NCBI GenBank assembly: GCA_030066085.1
Contig: JASJCI010000013.1
Location: forward strand, 1 to 64,000
DNA: 64,000 nucleotides
Origin: Gammaproteobacteria bacterium
Lineage (GTDB): Bacteria; Pseudomonadota; Gammaproteobacteria; GCA-001735895
Reading direction: 5' to 3'
Shown piece by piece: positions 9,501-19,037 of the stretch (position 1 is its first letter; every line of letters starts with the position of its first letter). The notes beneath the pieces were generated by a model. It ran no database searches. It worked only from the letters and a program-made list of their open reading frames with translations, and was not told the origin of the DNA. The translations under genes and the position numbers were made by a program.

Positions 9501-10091
9501 TCAGGGCTTGCGTTCGAGCGGAATCGAGCGGTAGCTGTCGAGCAAACGCCCCTCGGCATCGAACTCGAACAGGTGAATCGCGTTCCAGTCGAACTCGACC
9601 GGGCTTTCGCCGCGCATATCCCAGCCACGGGCGAGTGCATAGACACAGCGTACCGTACCCTGGTGGGCAACCGCGCCGACATCCGCGCCGCTCGGCGCAA
9701 TCGATGCCAGCCAGGCCGACAGCCGCGCCTGTACCTCGCGCGGACTTTCGCCGCCGGGTGGCCGAAAATCACGCCCGCGCGCCTCGTTGGCGCGCACGCT
9801 ATCGCCAAGCTCGCGCCGCAATTGCTTGAATACCTGTCCTTCCCAGTCCCCCCAGTCCATCTCGATCAACGCCGCGTCGGTACGATAGTCCGGGATCCCG
9901 AGCAGGTCAGCGGTTTCACGCGCGCGGCCGAGCGGACTGCAGTACCAGCGAAAACGGTCGAAAGCGACCGGCACCCGGTGCATTTGCGCCCGCTTGCGTC
10001 CACCTGGCGACAGGGGCCGGTCGACCCGGCCCTGCAGGCGCCGTACCTCGTTCCAGTCCGTCGGGGCATGGCGTATCAGCGCGAGTTTCAC
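9501..10091 (-). CDS. Histidine phosphatase family protein
   Basis: A protein of 196 aa of the phosphoglycerate mutase-like superfamily. The phosphohistidine loop is LIRHAPTDWN (R7, H8). EMDWGDWEG supplies the acidic residue and VGAVAHQGTVR the second catalytic His. It resembles CobC/GpmB-type phosphatases, but no cobalamin genes are nearby. Its start overlaps the stop of the GT4 gene by 4 bases (10088-10091), so the two are one operon. A role in dephosphorylating a sugar or lipid-linked intermediate is inferred from context. Confidence 0.83.
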   Translation of the reverse strand: MKLALIRHAPTDWNEVRRLQGRVDRPLSPGGRKRAQMHRVPVAFDRFRWYCSPLGRARETADLLGIPDYRTDAALIEMDWGDWEGQVFKQLRRELGDSVRANEARGRDFRPPGGESPREVQARLSAWLASIAPSGADVGAVAHQGTVRCVYALARGWDMRGESPVEFDWNAIHLFEFDAEGRLLDSYRSIPLERKP

Positions 10092-11338
10092 GTTTGCCCC
10101 AGCGAATCCTGCAACAGGGCGTCGAGCGTATCGATCCCGCCCTGCATCGAAAACTCCGCGCGCACGCGCTGTTCACCGGCGGCGGCAAGCCGCGCGCGTA
10201 ACGCCGGGTCAGCGATCAGGGTGGCCAGTGCATCACGCAACTGCGCGGGATCCTGTTGCGTCACCAGCCAGCCGGTCTCACCGTGGTTCACGAGTTCGGG
10301 AATACCCGAAATGCCGGTCGACAGGCAGGCGAGCCGCTGGCTCTGGGCCTCCATCAGCACGTTGGGCAGACCGTCGCGATCGCCGTCGTCGGCGATACGG
10401 CTCGGCAGCACGAACAGGTCGGCGTGCCGGTAGGCATCGATAACCTCGGTCTGCGGCAGCGCGCCGCGCCAGTCGATGCGCCCGTCGAGACCGAGGTCGC
10501 GGGCCTGGCGCTGCAGCTCGTCGAGTAATTCACCGCCACCGATGTGGGTGAAACGCCAGTGCAGCTCCGGCGGCAGTTGGGCGAGTGCCTGCAGCAGGTA
10601 ATCATAGCCCTTCTTGACCACCGCGCGGCCGACCGACACCAGCCGCACCGGCTGCTCCGGATCACTGCCGTCGCGTGTCGACTGGATTTCCGGGGGTGAT
10701 GGAAAGCGCGCGAAATCGAGCCCGTGATACAGCAGGGTCACCTTGTCGCGTGACTCACCGAGGCTGCTCAGGTATGCGTGGTTGGCCGCGGTACAGGTCA
10801 CCAGCCAGTCCGCGCTGGCCAGTTTTTCGGTCAGTTCCCAGGCCTCGATGGTCCAGATGTCCTTGGCGTGGGCGGAAATACTCCAGGATCTGCCGCTGAT
10901 CAGACTGGCATAGTAACTGACCGAGGCCGGCGTATGCATGAAGTGGGTGTAGTAATGGCGTACGCCGGGGGGTGTTTCACGCGCCATGACCAGCGCCTGC
11001 CCGAAACGGCGCAGGCGATTACGGCTGCGGTCGCGGCGGAAATCTTGCAACAGCACCATCAGCGTAGTCCAGAAACGCGCGCGCCAGCAAAGCGCGAGCA
11101 GCGCCCGCAGCACGCGTAGCGGGTCGTCGTGCAGGTATTCCGGCAGGTAATAAACCGGCGCTTCTATTTCCGCGTGCACCGGGTGCGTTGCCGGGTCGTA
11201 GGGATGTCGCAGCGAGATGATACAGACGCGATAGCCGCGCTGCTCCAGCGCCCTGATTTCCTGCGCGACGAAGGTCTCCGACAGGCGCGGATACCCCTTT
11301 AGGACAATGGCCAGTTCGGGCGCCAGTTCAGGCGGCAT
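10088..11338 (-). CDS. Glycosyltransferase family 4 protein
   Basis: A protein of 416 aa if started at the ATG at 11338 (MPPELAPELAIVLKGYPRLSE); an upstream GTG-type start to 11386 would add 16 residues. The N-terminus LKGYPRLSETFVAQEI is typical of GT4 enzymes that act in exopolysaccharide assembly. The C-terminal domain shows GALPQTEVIDAYRHADLFVLPS and an E-x7-E-like segment (DGLPNVLMEAQSQRLA), the donor-binding signature. Its 5' end is divergent from the ABC exporter gene, about 124 bases away. Confidence 0.87.
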   Translation of the reverse strand: MPPELAPELAIVLKGYPRLSETFVAQEIRALEQRGYRVCIISLRHPYDPATHPVHAEIEAPVYYLPEYLHDDPLRVLRALLALCWRARFWTTLMVLLQDFRRDRSRNRLRRFGQALVMARETPPGVRHYYTHFMHTPASVSYYASLISGRSWSISAHAKDIWTIEAWELTEKLASADWLVTCTAANHAYLSSLGESRDKVTLLYHGLDFARFPSPPEIQSTRDGSDPEQPVRLVSVGRAVVKKGYDYLLQALAQLPPELHWRFTHIGGGELLDELQRQARDLGLDGRIDWRGALPQTEVIDAYRHADLFVLPSRIADDGDRDGLPNVLMEAQSQRLACLSTGISGIPELVNHGETGWLVTQQDPAQLRDALATLIADPALRARLAAAGEQRVRAEFSMQGGIDTLDALLQDSLGQT

Positions 11339-11462
11339 GGGCGGTATTTGATCTCCGGCGAATGATGCGCGATAGTACACCGGCAAACCAGGCCGTGCTA
11401 GCGTGCGGAAATCGCCATCGGCGTTTCCAGGCAGCCAGCTTGCGGCTTCGGACAGGGGGTCT

Positions 11463-14096
11463 ATGGAACCATCGCTTTACCGGTATATCTGGCAGCACAG
11501 CAGCAAGTCACAGATATTCCTGATCATACTATCGGTGGTCTCGCTGCCGCTGGTCTACATCACGCTGGAGCTGCCGAAACAGATCATCAACCTGCTCGAA
11601 GGTTTGCCGGTGCCGTCCAGCCTTTTCGGTTACGAGCTCGACCGGCTGACCTACCTGATGCTGCTCAGCCTTGCCTTCCTGCTGGTCGTGCTCTGCAGCG
11701 GCGGCCTCAAGTACCTGTTGAACGTCTTCCGGGGCTCGCTGGGCGAGCACGTACTGCGGCGATTCCGCTATGAACTGTACCAACGCCTGTTGCGTTTCCC
11801 GGTACCCCATTTCAAGCGAGTTTCGCAGGGTGAGATCATCCCGATGATCACCGCCGAGACCGAACCGCTCGGCGAATTTATCGGCGAATCCTTCACCCTG
11901 CCGGTATTCCAGGGCGGCATACTCCTGACCTACCTGTTTTTCATTTTCCAGCAGGACGTGTTCCTGGGTCTTGCCGCGATTGCGCTCTACCCGTTTCAGC
12001 TCTACGTGATTCCCAAGCTGCAAAAGCGGGTCAACGAACTGTCCAAGCAGCGCGTGGTCACGGCGCGGGACCTGTCGGGACGTATCGGCGAGACCATTTC
12101 GGGCATCAACGACGTGCACGCCAACGATACCAGCCATTTCGAGCGCGCCCACATCGGGCAGCGTCTCGGCCGGATCTACCTGATTCGCTTCGATATCTAC
12201 AAGCGCAAGTTCTTCATCAAGTTCCTGAATAACTTCATCGCCCAGCTGACGCCGTTTTTCTTTTACTCGGTTGGCGGCTATTTCGTCCTGCGCGGTGACC
12301 TGTCGATCGGTTCGATGGTTGCCGTGCTGGTGGCCTACAAGGATCTCTCGGGACCCTGGAAGGAATTGCTGCGCTACTACCAGCGCAAGGAAGATATCAA
12401 GGTCAAGTACACGCAGATCATCGGCCAGTTCCAGCCGCAAAACATGCTCGAGCCCGCTATCATCGACCGGGTTCCGGAGTCGCTGGCGCTGCCGGGACGG
12501 GAAATCACCGCCGCCAACCTGCGCTACAGCGAGGACGGCCTGTACTTCAGCATCGACGGTGCCAGCTTCCGCTTTCCGCTCGATTGTCACAGCGCGGCGG
12601 TCGGTCTCGGTAACAGCGGCAAGGACGAGCTGGCCTTCATGATGTCGCGCCTGATCGTGCCGAGCTCGGGATCGATGACTATCGGCGACACGAAGATGAG
12701 CGAACTGCCCGAGGCCATTACCGGCAAGCGCCTGGGCTACGTTGGCCCGGCGGTATTCCTGTTCAACGGTTCGGTATTCGACAACCTCTGCTACGCGCTG
12801 AAACACCAGCCGGTCAAGCCCGCGACCGAGTCGACCGACAAGCAGATCGCGCGCGAGCGCCATCTCGCGCGGGAGGCCGGCAACACGCCCGATCGCTACG
12901 ATGACGAGTGGATCGATTACGCCGCGCTCGGGCTCGAGGACAGCCGCCAGCTGAACGCGCAGCTGATCGACGTGCTCGCCTGCGTCGAACTCGACGACGA
13001 AGTCTACCAGTTCGGCCTGCTGTCGTTCGTCGACCAGGCCGATCACGTGCAGCTCGCCAGCCGCATCATGCAGGCCCGGCGAGAGCTGCGCGGCCAGTTC
13101 GACGACCCGGCGGTAGCGCGCCTGGTGGAACCGTTCGATCTCGAAAAGTACAACCTCAACATGACGGTGTCGGAAAACCTGCTGTTCGGCACGGTTTACG
13201 ACGACGAGATCGATCTCGAGCAACTGATCAATTACCCGGCGATGCTCGAGGTACTCGAAACTACCGGCCTGTACGAGGACCTGCTGCAGGCGGGGCTGAA
13301 GATCACCGAGATCATGCTCGACCTGTTCTCCGACGTCGAACCCGACAGCGAGCTGTTCGAGCAGTTCAGTTTCATCAGCGCCGACGATTTGCCAGAGTTC
13401 AACCAGCTGCTGCAGGAAGCCCGCAAACTCGGCACCGACAATCTTCCGCAGACGTCGCAGAGACGTTTGATATCACTGAGTTTCAAGCTGATCGTCGCGC
13501 GTCACCGTCTTGGCCTCATCGATCAGGGCATCCAGCAGAAAATACTCGATGCGCGCAAGAAAATTCACGCGATCGCCGCGGAAAAGGATCTCGGCATCGA
13601 GTTTTTCGACGCTTCGCAGTACAACCCGCGGGTTTCGATCCAGGACAACATCCTGTTCGGCAAACTGGCCTACGGCCAGGCCAATGCCCAGCAAAAGATC
13701 AATGCATTGATCGCGGACGTGGTCGATTCGCTCGACCTGCGCAACGACATCATCGCCGCCGGCCTGGCCTACGAGGTCGGTGTCGCCGGCGGGCGCCTGT
13801 CGGCCATCCAGCGGCAAAAGCTGGGCCTTGCCCGCGCCCTGCTCAAGCGTCCCGACCTGCTGATCGTCAACGAGGCCCTCGCGGGACTCGACAGCGCCAG
13901 CGAGCGCCGCCTGATCGCCAACGTACGCCGCGAGATGGGTGAACGGGGCATCCTGTGGGTGCTCGGCCGGGTGCAGCTGGCCGACCAGTTCGATCACGTC
14001 ATGGTGATGGAGCGCGGACGGGTCGTCGACCAGGGCAGCTACGGCGAAATCGAGCAAGGCAGCGATCACTTCCGCCAGCTGCTGGCTGCCGAGTAA
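11463..14096 (+). CDS. ABC exporter with degenerate, expanded ATPase domain
   Basis: A protein of 877 aa from the ATG at 11463. Residues about 1-330 are a standard type I exporter membrane domain with about six segments. The nucleotide-binding part is abnormal. Walker A is GLGNSGKDE (about 380-388; Lys kept, Ser/Thr replaced). The Q-loop is YVGPAVFLF (Q to P). The signature is GGRLSAIQRQKLG instead of LSGGQ. Walker B is LLIVNEAL (D to N), and the H-loop is WVLGRVQ with no His. Walker A and Walker B are about 420 residues apart rather than about 120. The extra 300 residues contain repeated ENLLFG/DNILFG segments. The frame is open and coding-like throughout, so it is not a pseudogene. It lies between glycan genes, so glycan or glycolipid export is inferred. 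Confidence 0.85.
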   Translation: MEPSLYRYIWQHSSKSQIFLIILSVVSLPLVYITLELPKQIINLLEGLPVPSSLFGYELDRLTYLMLLSLAFLLVVLCSGGLKYLLNVFRGSLGEHVLRRFRYELYQRLLRFPVPHFKRVSQGEIIPMITAETEPLGEFIGESFTLPVFQGGILLTYLFFIFQQDVFLGLAAIALYPFQLYVIPKLQKRVNELSKQRVVTARDLSGRIGETISGINDVHANDTSHFERAHIGQRLGRIYLIRFDIYKRKFFIKFLNNFIAQLTPFFFYSVGGYFVLRGDLSIGSMVAVLVAYKDLSGPWKELLRYYQRKEDIKVKYTQIIGQFQPQNMLEPAIIDRVPESLALPGREITAANLRYSEDGLYFSIDGASFRFPLDCHSAAVGLGNSGKDELAFMMSRLIVPSSGSMTIGDTKMSELPEAITGKRLGYVGPAVFLFNGSVFDNLCYALKHQPVKPATESTDKQIARERHLAREAGNTPDRYDDEWIDYAALGLEDSRQLNAQLIDVLACVELDDEVYQFGLLSFVDQADHVQLASRIMQARRELRGQFDDPAVARLVEPFDLEKYNLNMTVSENLLFGTVYDDEIDLEQLINYPAMLEVLETTGLYEDLLQAGLKITEIMLDLFSDVEPDSELFEQFSFISADDLPEFNQLLQEARKLGTDNLPQTSQRRLISLSFKLIVARHRLGLIDQGIQQKILDARKKIHAIAAEKDLGIEFFDASQYNPRVSIQDNILFGKLAYGQANAQQKINALIADVVDSLDLRNDIIAAGLAYEVGVAGGRLSAIQRQKLGLARALLKRPDLLIVNEALAGLDSASERRLIANVRREMGERGILWVLGRVQLADQFDHVMVMERGRVVDQGSYGEIEQGSDHFRQLLAAE

Positions 14097-14104
14097 AGCT
14101 GCCC

Positions 14105-14986
14105 TCAGGTACGTTTGAGGTACAGGTGCGGCGCGCGGTGGCGGTCGTTGAATTCGCGTCGCAGGCCGCCCCACAGGCTGCCCCAGTTCAGCCGCGGCGG
14201 CGGATCGAAGGCATGCAGGCCGGCGCCCGCGGCAAATGCCAGCAATGCGCGTCGATCGAAACAGTTGATGTGCTCCAGCGGATGCACCGCGCCCATGTCC
14301 GGCGACCAGCCCGAGGCAGCGACACGCGCGCCAATGCCGCGCCCGTCCGGCACCCGGATCTGCAGCACGCCGGCAGGCGCCAGCCGCTCCACCAGCGCCC
14401 GCAGCGTTCGACCGGGTTCGGCCAGGTGTTCGAAAACCTGGTTGGCGAATATGAAATCGTAACGGTCTCCGGGTTCGGGCAGCCGATCGATGACCCGGAC
14501 TCCCAGCGACTCGGCATGCGCGCGCCGCGTCGGCGACAGCTCGAAGCCACTGACGTCGAGGCCATGCGCCGCTGCCATGCGCGCCCAGTAGCCCCAGCCC
14601 ATACCGAAATCGAGCACGCGGGTGGCGCCCGGACGACCCGGAAACAGTTTCAGCAGGGTTGCGACCTGCCCCGCATACTGGCGGTACAGGCGTGCTTTAG
14701 CCTGCATTTTCTTGTCGAGACTGCGGGCCTGGTCGACCCAGTTGCCGTAGAGTTCGCGCATGCCGGCGTCGTCGAGCACGGGATCCTGGAAAACCAGCCG
14801 GCAGTCGCGGCACTCGACCAGGCCATAGTCGGCAGCCGCGAGCGCATCGCGTGGCACCCGTCCCCGGTAAAATTCTTCGATGAACGCCGCCAGGCGCGGC
14901 TCGTCGAAGCCGATTCGCAGCAGTTCCCTGCGCTCCCTGGCGCCGCAGGCGGGGCAGGATTCGCGTTGCCGAAAGCCGGCCGGCAC
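14105..14986 (-). CDS. Methyltransferase with N-terminal zinc ribbon
   Basis: A protein of 293 aa starting at a GTG. Two Cys pairs (CPAC at about residues 11-14 and CRDC near 59-62) form a zinc-ribbon like that of C-methyltransferases acting on nucleotide sugars. A class I SAM domain follows, with motif I VLDFGMGWGYWARMAA and then FANQVFEHLAEPG. The C-terminal sugar-methyltransferase domain of TylCIII-type enzymes is missing. It follows the peptide-type permease gene by 3 bases on the same strand, and converges with the ABC exporter gene 8 bases away. It could belong to the importer operon or to the glycan cluster. Confidence 0.8.
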   Translation of the reverse strand: MPAGFRQRESCPACGARERRELLRIGFDEPRLAAFIEEFYRGRVPRDALAAADYGLVECRDCRLVFQDPVLDDAGMRELYGNWVDQARSLDKKMQAKARLYRQYAGQVATLLKLFPGRPGATRVLDFGMGWGYWARMAAAHGLDVSGFELSPTRRAHAESLGVRVIDRLPEPGDRYDFIFANQVFEHLAEPGRTLRALVERLAPAGVLQIRVPDGRGIGARVAASGWSPDMGAVHPLEHINCFDRRALLAFAAGAGLHAFDPPPRLNWGSLWGGLRREFNDRHRAPHLYLKRT

Positions 14987-14989
14987 GGT

Positions 14990-16138
14990 TTACTTGTACG
15001 GATCGGCCGCGTCGCGCAGGCCGTCGCCGAAAAAATTGAAGGTCAGGATGACCAGGACTACCGGCACGACCGGGAACAGCAGCCACGGATACAGCGCAAC
15101 CACGTTGATGTTCTGCGCCTCGTTGAGTAACACGCCCCAGCTCGTGACCGGCGGGCGTAGCCCCAGGCCGAGAAAACTGAGCGCGGTTTCACCGAGGATC
15201 ATTGCCGGCACCGACAGGGTCGCGGATGCAATCAGGTGGCTCATGAAACCGGGCAACAGGTGGCGGCCGATAATCCGCCGCGGGCTGGCACCCATGAGTT
15301 CGGCCGCCGCGCAGTAATCCTCCTCCCGCAGCGACAGCAGCTTGGACCGTACCGCGCGCGCCAGGCCGGTCCAGTCGAGCAGCGCGAGAATCACGGTAAT
15401 ACCGAAGAAAATAAGGATCGGGCTCCAGTTGACCGGCAGTATCGCCGACAGCGCCATCCACAGCGGCAGTTCCGGAAACGAGCGGATGACCTCGATCAGG
15501 CGCTGTACCGACGCGTCCACCCAGCCGCCGTAGTAACCCGCCAGGCCACCGATGATGATACCGAAGGTAAAACTGATCAGGATCCCGACCAGGCCTATCG
15601 TCAGCGATATGCGCGCGCCGTAGGTAATGCGCGAGAACATGTCGCGCCCGAGACGATCGGTTCCGAGCAGGAAAAACGTGCCGTTTTCGGGCGGACAGAC
15701 GAGGTGGAAGTCGGCTTCGAACAGGCCCCAGAAGCGATAGGGATCCCCGGCACAGAAAAACCGCAGCGGCTGCACGTCGTCGGGCCTTTCCGGGTAGAGA
15801 CGAATCAGGTTATCCATGTCGAGTTCACGATCGCGGCCATAGACGAACGGCCCGATGAATTCCCCCTCGTGAAACAGGTGCACCCGCTGCGGCGGTGAGT
15901 AGATATAGTCGGTATTGCGCGTATGCAGGTTATAGGGCGCAATGACCTCGCTGACCAGGATCGTCGCGTAGTTCAGCGCGAGTATGACGCCGCATACGAC
16001 CGCGAGCCGGTGGCGCTTCAGCTTCCACCACATCAGCTTCCACTGCGACGCGAGGTAGTAGTTTTCCTGCGCCGGCGTCAGCGCCTCGATCGAGTAGGGA
16101 TCGAAGGGTTCGCGCGAGACGTAATGCTCCCGGCTCAT
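14990..16138 (-). CDS. Peptide-type ABC transporter permease (DppC/YejE-like)
   Basis: An inner-membrane permease of 382 aa. It has one N-terminal membrane segment (about 46-66), then a periplasmic loop of about 110 residues that is longer than usual. Next come LGTDRLGRDMFSR and five further membrane segments. The EAA cytoplasmic loop reads CAAAELMGASPRRIIGRHLLPG, which couples to the ATPase. It overlaps the upstream permease gene by 4 bases. The operon order is ATPase, binding protein, permease B, permease C. Confidence 0.9.
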   Translation of the reverse strand: MSREHYVSREPFDPYSIEALTPAQENYYLASQWKLMWWKLKRHRLAVVCGVILALNYATILVSEVIAPYNLHTRNTDYIYSPPQRVHLFHEGEFIGPFVYGRDRELDMDNLIRLYPERPDDVQPLRFFCAGDPYRFWGLFEADFHLVCPPENGTFFLLGTDRLGRDMFSRITYGARISLTIGLVGILISFTFGIIIGGLAGYYGGWVDASVQRLIEVIRSFPELPLWMALSAILPVNWSPILIFFGITVILALLDWTGLARAVRSKLLSLREEDYCAAAELMGASPRRIIGRHLLPGFMSHLIASATLSVPAMILGETALSFLGLGLRPPVTSWGVLLNEAQNINVVALYPWLLFPVVPVVLVILTFNFFGDGLRDAADPYK

Positions 16139-17133
16139 CGCGCCGTCCCTCCACCGAGACGGATGCGCGGATCGAGCATCGCCAGCAGGATATCGGATAT
16201 CAGCACGCCGAACACCGTCAGTATCGCGAGAAACATCAGGAAAGACCCCGCGAGGTACATGTCCTGGCTCTGCAACGCGCTCAGCAGGATGGGCCCGGTG
16301 GTCGGCAGCGACATGACCACGGCGACGATTTCGGCGCCGGATATCACCGCCGGCAGCAGGTTACCGATGTCGGCGACGAAAAAGTTCAACGCCACCCGCA
16401 GCGGGTACTTGCGCAACAGCCTGCCCGGCGGCAGGCCCTTGGCGCGCCCGGTGGTGACATACTGTTTCTGCAGTTCGTCCAGCAGGTTGGCCCGCAGGCG
16501 ACGGATCATGCCCGCGGTACCGGCGGTACCGATTACGACCACCGGGATCCACAGGTGCTCCAGCACGGATACCACCTTGTCCCAGCTCCAGGGCGCATCG
16601 ATATACTCGGGGTCCATCAGGCCGCCGATGCTGGTGCCGAAGTAGACGTTGGCGAAATACAGCATGACCAGCGCCAGCAGGAAATTGGGCGTGGCCAGAC
16701 CGAGGAAACCGAGGGTCGACAGGCCGTAGTCACCCCAGCTGTACTGGTGGGTGGCCGAGTAGATACCGATCGGAAACGCGATGATCCAGGTAAACAGGAT
16801 GGTCGCGATCGAGATCAACACCGTCAGGAACAGCCGATCACCGACCACCTCGGTGACCGGCAGGCTGTACTCGAAGGAATAACCGAAGTCGCCCTGCAGC
16901 ATGCCGGTCAGCCAGAACCAGTACTGCAGCATCATCGGCTGGTCCAGCCCGTACTGCTCGCGCAGGAACTGGATTCGCTGCTCGTCGACGGACTCACCCT
17001 GGCTTTGCAGTTCGGCGATGTAGCTTTCGAGGTAGTCGCCGGGCGGCAGCTGGATGATCACGAACACGAGCAGGCTGATGACCAGCAGTGTCGGGATCAT
17101 GGTCAGGATACGGCGAACAATGTAACGCAGCAT
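16135..17133 (-). CDS. Peptide-type ABC transporter permease (DppB/YejB-like)
   Basis: A permease of 332 aa. It begins [20 protein letters not shown], the classic first segment of DppB-type subunits, and has the motif GDFGYSFEYSLPV and an EAA-like loop (YVTTGRAKGLPPGRLLRKY). The insertion ESYIAELQSQGESVDEQ after the first segment resembles YejB rather than DppB. Its start shares one base with the stop of the binding-protein gene (TGATG), and its end overlaps the next permease by 4 bases. Confidence 0.9.
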   Translation of the reverse strand: MLRYIVRRILTMIPTLLVISLLVFVIIQLPPGDYLESYIAELQSQGESVDEQRIQFLREQYGLDQPMMLQYWFWLTGMLQGDFGYSFEYSLPVTEVVGDRLFLTVLISIATILFTWIIAFPIGIYSATHQYSWGDYGLSTLGFLGLATPNFLLALVMLYFANVYFGTSIGGLMDPEYIDAPWSWDKVVSVLEHLWIPVVVIGTAGTAGMIRRLRANLLDELQKQYVTTGRAKGLPPGRLLRKYPLRVALNFFVADIGNLLPAVISGAEIVAVVMSLPTTGPILLSALQSQDMYLAGSFLMFLAILTVFGVLISDILLAMLDPRIRLGGGTAR

Positions 17134-19037
17134 CAGCGCCGGGCCTCGTCGAACCAGAAGGTGTCCGGTTTATAGATCCCGAAATACGCGCCGGGCGCGA
17201 TATCGTAAAAGCCCTGCTGCGGTACATTGCGCAACGCGCCATTGACCACCACCGGATGCGGAACCTTGTTGACGATGCCGATGGTGAACATCTGTTCGCT
17301 GTGGATATCCAGCATGCGCTGCCAGATCGCGGTGCGTTGCGCCTTGGTTTCGGCGCGCTGCCAGCGGTCGTTGAGCGCGACCAGCTCGCGCGCCGCCGGC
17401 ATATCCGGCGCTTCGCCGCTTTTACCGCCCGACTGGTAGTACGAGCCCCACTTGGGCCACTGGTACTGGTATTTCGAGGTCGGCGCGAGGTTGCCGGGAC
17501 TGGTTTCCGAGGTCGGCATCGCGTTCGGCAGACCTGACCAGATCGCCATGATCGCGTCACCCGAGAAAATGCGGTTGCGAAACACCTCGCGCGTCGACGG
17601 GATGCTGTACAGCTTGATACCGGCCTGCAGCCAGCTGTCGTGAATCAGCTCCAGCACATCGGTCTGTTCGGTGCTTTCGCCGGCCGTCTGCACCAGGATT
17701 TCGAGCGGCCGGCCGTCCGGCAGCAGGCGCACGCCGCGGCTGTCGCGCTCGGTCAGGCCGAGCTCGTCGAGCAGGTTATTGGCAAGTGCCAGGTCGAACT
17801 CGATCCAGGCGTCGCGGTATTCGGGTTTATACAGCGGGCATTCCGGCAGTACCGTGTCGTTGCTCTCCTGCACCAGCCCGAAGTACACGACCTGGTTGAT
17901 CTCGTAGCGGTGAATCGCGAGCGACAGAGCGTGCCGGAAAGTCACGTCCTGCAGCAGGTCGCGAAACACGGGATCATTGGTGTTCAGGTTCGGGTAGAGC
18001 GCCATGTGCGCACCCTTGGCGGTTTGCCACAGGCGCACGTCGAAGTCGAAGCGCTTCGACGCCTGCCTGAGAAAGGTATAGTTATCCATCCGCAGGTAGC
18101 GCGCCTGCAGGTCGGACTCGTTGGCACCGGTCTTGGCCGGCACCAGCTTGCTCGAGGCGATATTGATCACGATCGAATCGATGTAGGGCAACTGCCGGCC
18201 GTTCTGGTCGACCCGGTGATAGAAGGGGTTGCGCTCGAACACGAAGCGTTCCGATGGCGGAAAAGTCGTGTTGACCCAGGGCTGCAGGGTCGGTAGATCG
18301 GGATTGGTGGCCTTGTACGGGCGATCGTGGTTCACGTGTACACCCATCCAGTTACGCTTGCTGTGCTTTTCGATCAGGTCGGCGATTACCGCTTCGTCCT
18401 GGTAACGCGGGTGAAACTGGCGCAGGTAATGTGCCGGCTTGTAGATATACAGCGGACGGGCACCCGCCAGCGCGGGCAGGAAGTGCGGGTTGGCGCGGCT
18501 CCAGCTGTAACGCACGGTGTGCGCATCGAGGTACTCCACCAGCGGCAACTCGCCTTCCACCTGCAGTTCGCGTGGCGGTCCGCCGCGCGACAGCTCCGGG
18601 TTGGTGGCGATATCTTCCCAGTAGTAGCGAAAGTCCTCCGACGTGAAGGGATGACCGTCGGACCAGCGATGACCCTTGCGCAGGTGCAGCGTGAACACCC
18701 GGTTGCGATCGACCTCGATACGTTCGAGCAGGTCCGCTTCCAGTTCGAGATCGCGATTGTAGCCGACCAGGCGGGCGTAGCCGTAGATCACGATCTGGCG
18801 GATATCCTTCTGCTTGCCCATCAACAGGCGCAGCTGGCCGCCGTGTTCACCCGGCTGCCGATCGCCTTCGATCACCACCTGCTGGTACGCCTCGGGCACG
18901 CGCTCGCTAATCGGCGGCAGGCTGCCGGCGTCGACCCGCGCCTGCAGCGACGGCGTTTCCCGCAGCTCGAGCGCCGCGGCCGGCAGCGCGGTCAGCAAGA
19001 CCAGCTGCAGTAACAGTATCTGCAGTAGATTTCTCAT
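17133..19037 (-). CDS. Periplasmic solute-binding protein, family 5
   Basis: A protein of 634 aa from the ATG at 19037; this start gives a clean signal peptide [20 protein letters not shown] with cleavage near AAA-LE. Longer in-frame upstream starts lie inside the ATPase gene and are rejected. The domain contains the SBP_bac_5 marker [18 protein letters not shown] and a long C-terminal lobe ([12 protein letters not shown]). The size and operon partners fit a YejA-like binding protein for oligopeptides or another large ligand; the ligand is not deducible. Its start overlaps the ATPase stop by 4 bases. Confidence 0.88.
   Translation of the reverse strand: MRNLLQILLLQLVLLTALPAAALELRETPSLQARVDAGSLPPISERVPEAYQQVVIEGDRQPGEHGGQLRLLMGKQKDIRQIVIYGYARLVGYNRDLELEADLLERIEVDRNRVFTLHLRKGHRWSDGHPFTSEDFRYYWEDIATNPELSRGGPPRELQVEGELPLVEYLDAHTVRYSWSRANPHFLPALAGARPLYIYKPAHYLRQFHPRYQDEAVIADLIEKHSKRNWMGVHVNHDRPYKATNPDLPTLQPWVNTTFPPSERFVFERNPFYHRVDQNGRQLPYIDSIVINIASSKLVPAKTGANESDLQARYLRMDNYTFLRQASKRFDFDVRLWQTAKGAHMALYPNLNTNDPVFRDLLQDVTFRHALSLAIHRYEINQVVYFGLVQESNDTVLPECPLYKPEYRDAWIEFDLALANNLLDELGLTERDSRGVRLLPDGRPLEILVQTAGESTEQTDVLELIHDSWLQAGIKLYSIPSTREVFRNRIFSGDAIMAIWSGLPNAMPTSETSPGNLAPTSKYQYQWPKWGSYYQSGGKSGEAPDMPAARELVALNDRWQRAETKAQRTAIWQRMLDIHSEQMFTIGIVNKVPHPVVVNGALRNVPQQGFYDIAPGAYFGIYKPDTFWFDEARR

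Noticed and set aside
11529-13223. A 564-codon minus-strand frame within the ABC exporter gene.
   Set aside because: The plus strand has a real membrane domain and coherent frame; the minus translation has no recognisable domain.
11463-14096. ABC exporter as a pseudogene or frameshifted gene pair.
   Set aside because: The frame is open for 877 codons with normal codon usage and the unusual segments are continuous; decay would have brought stops.
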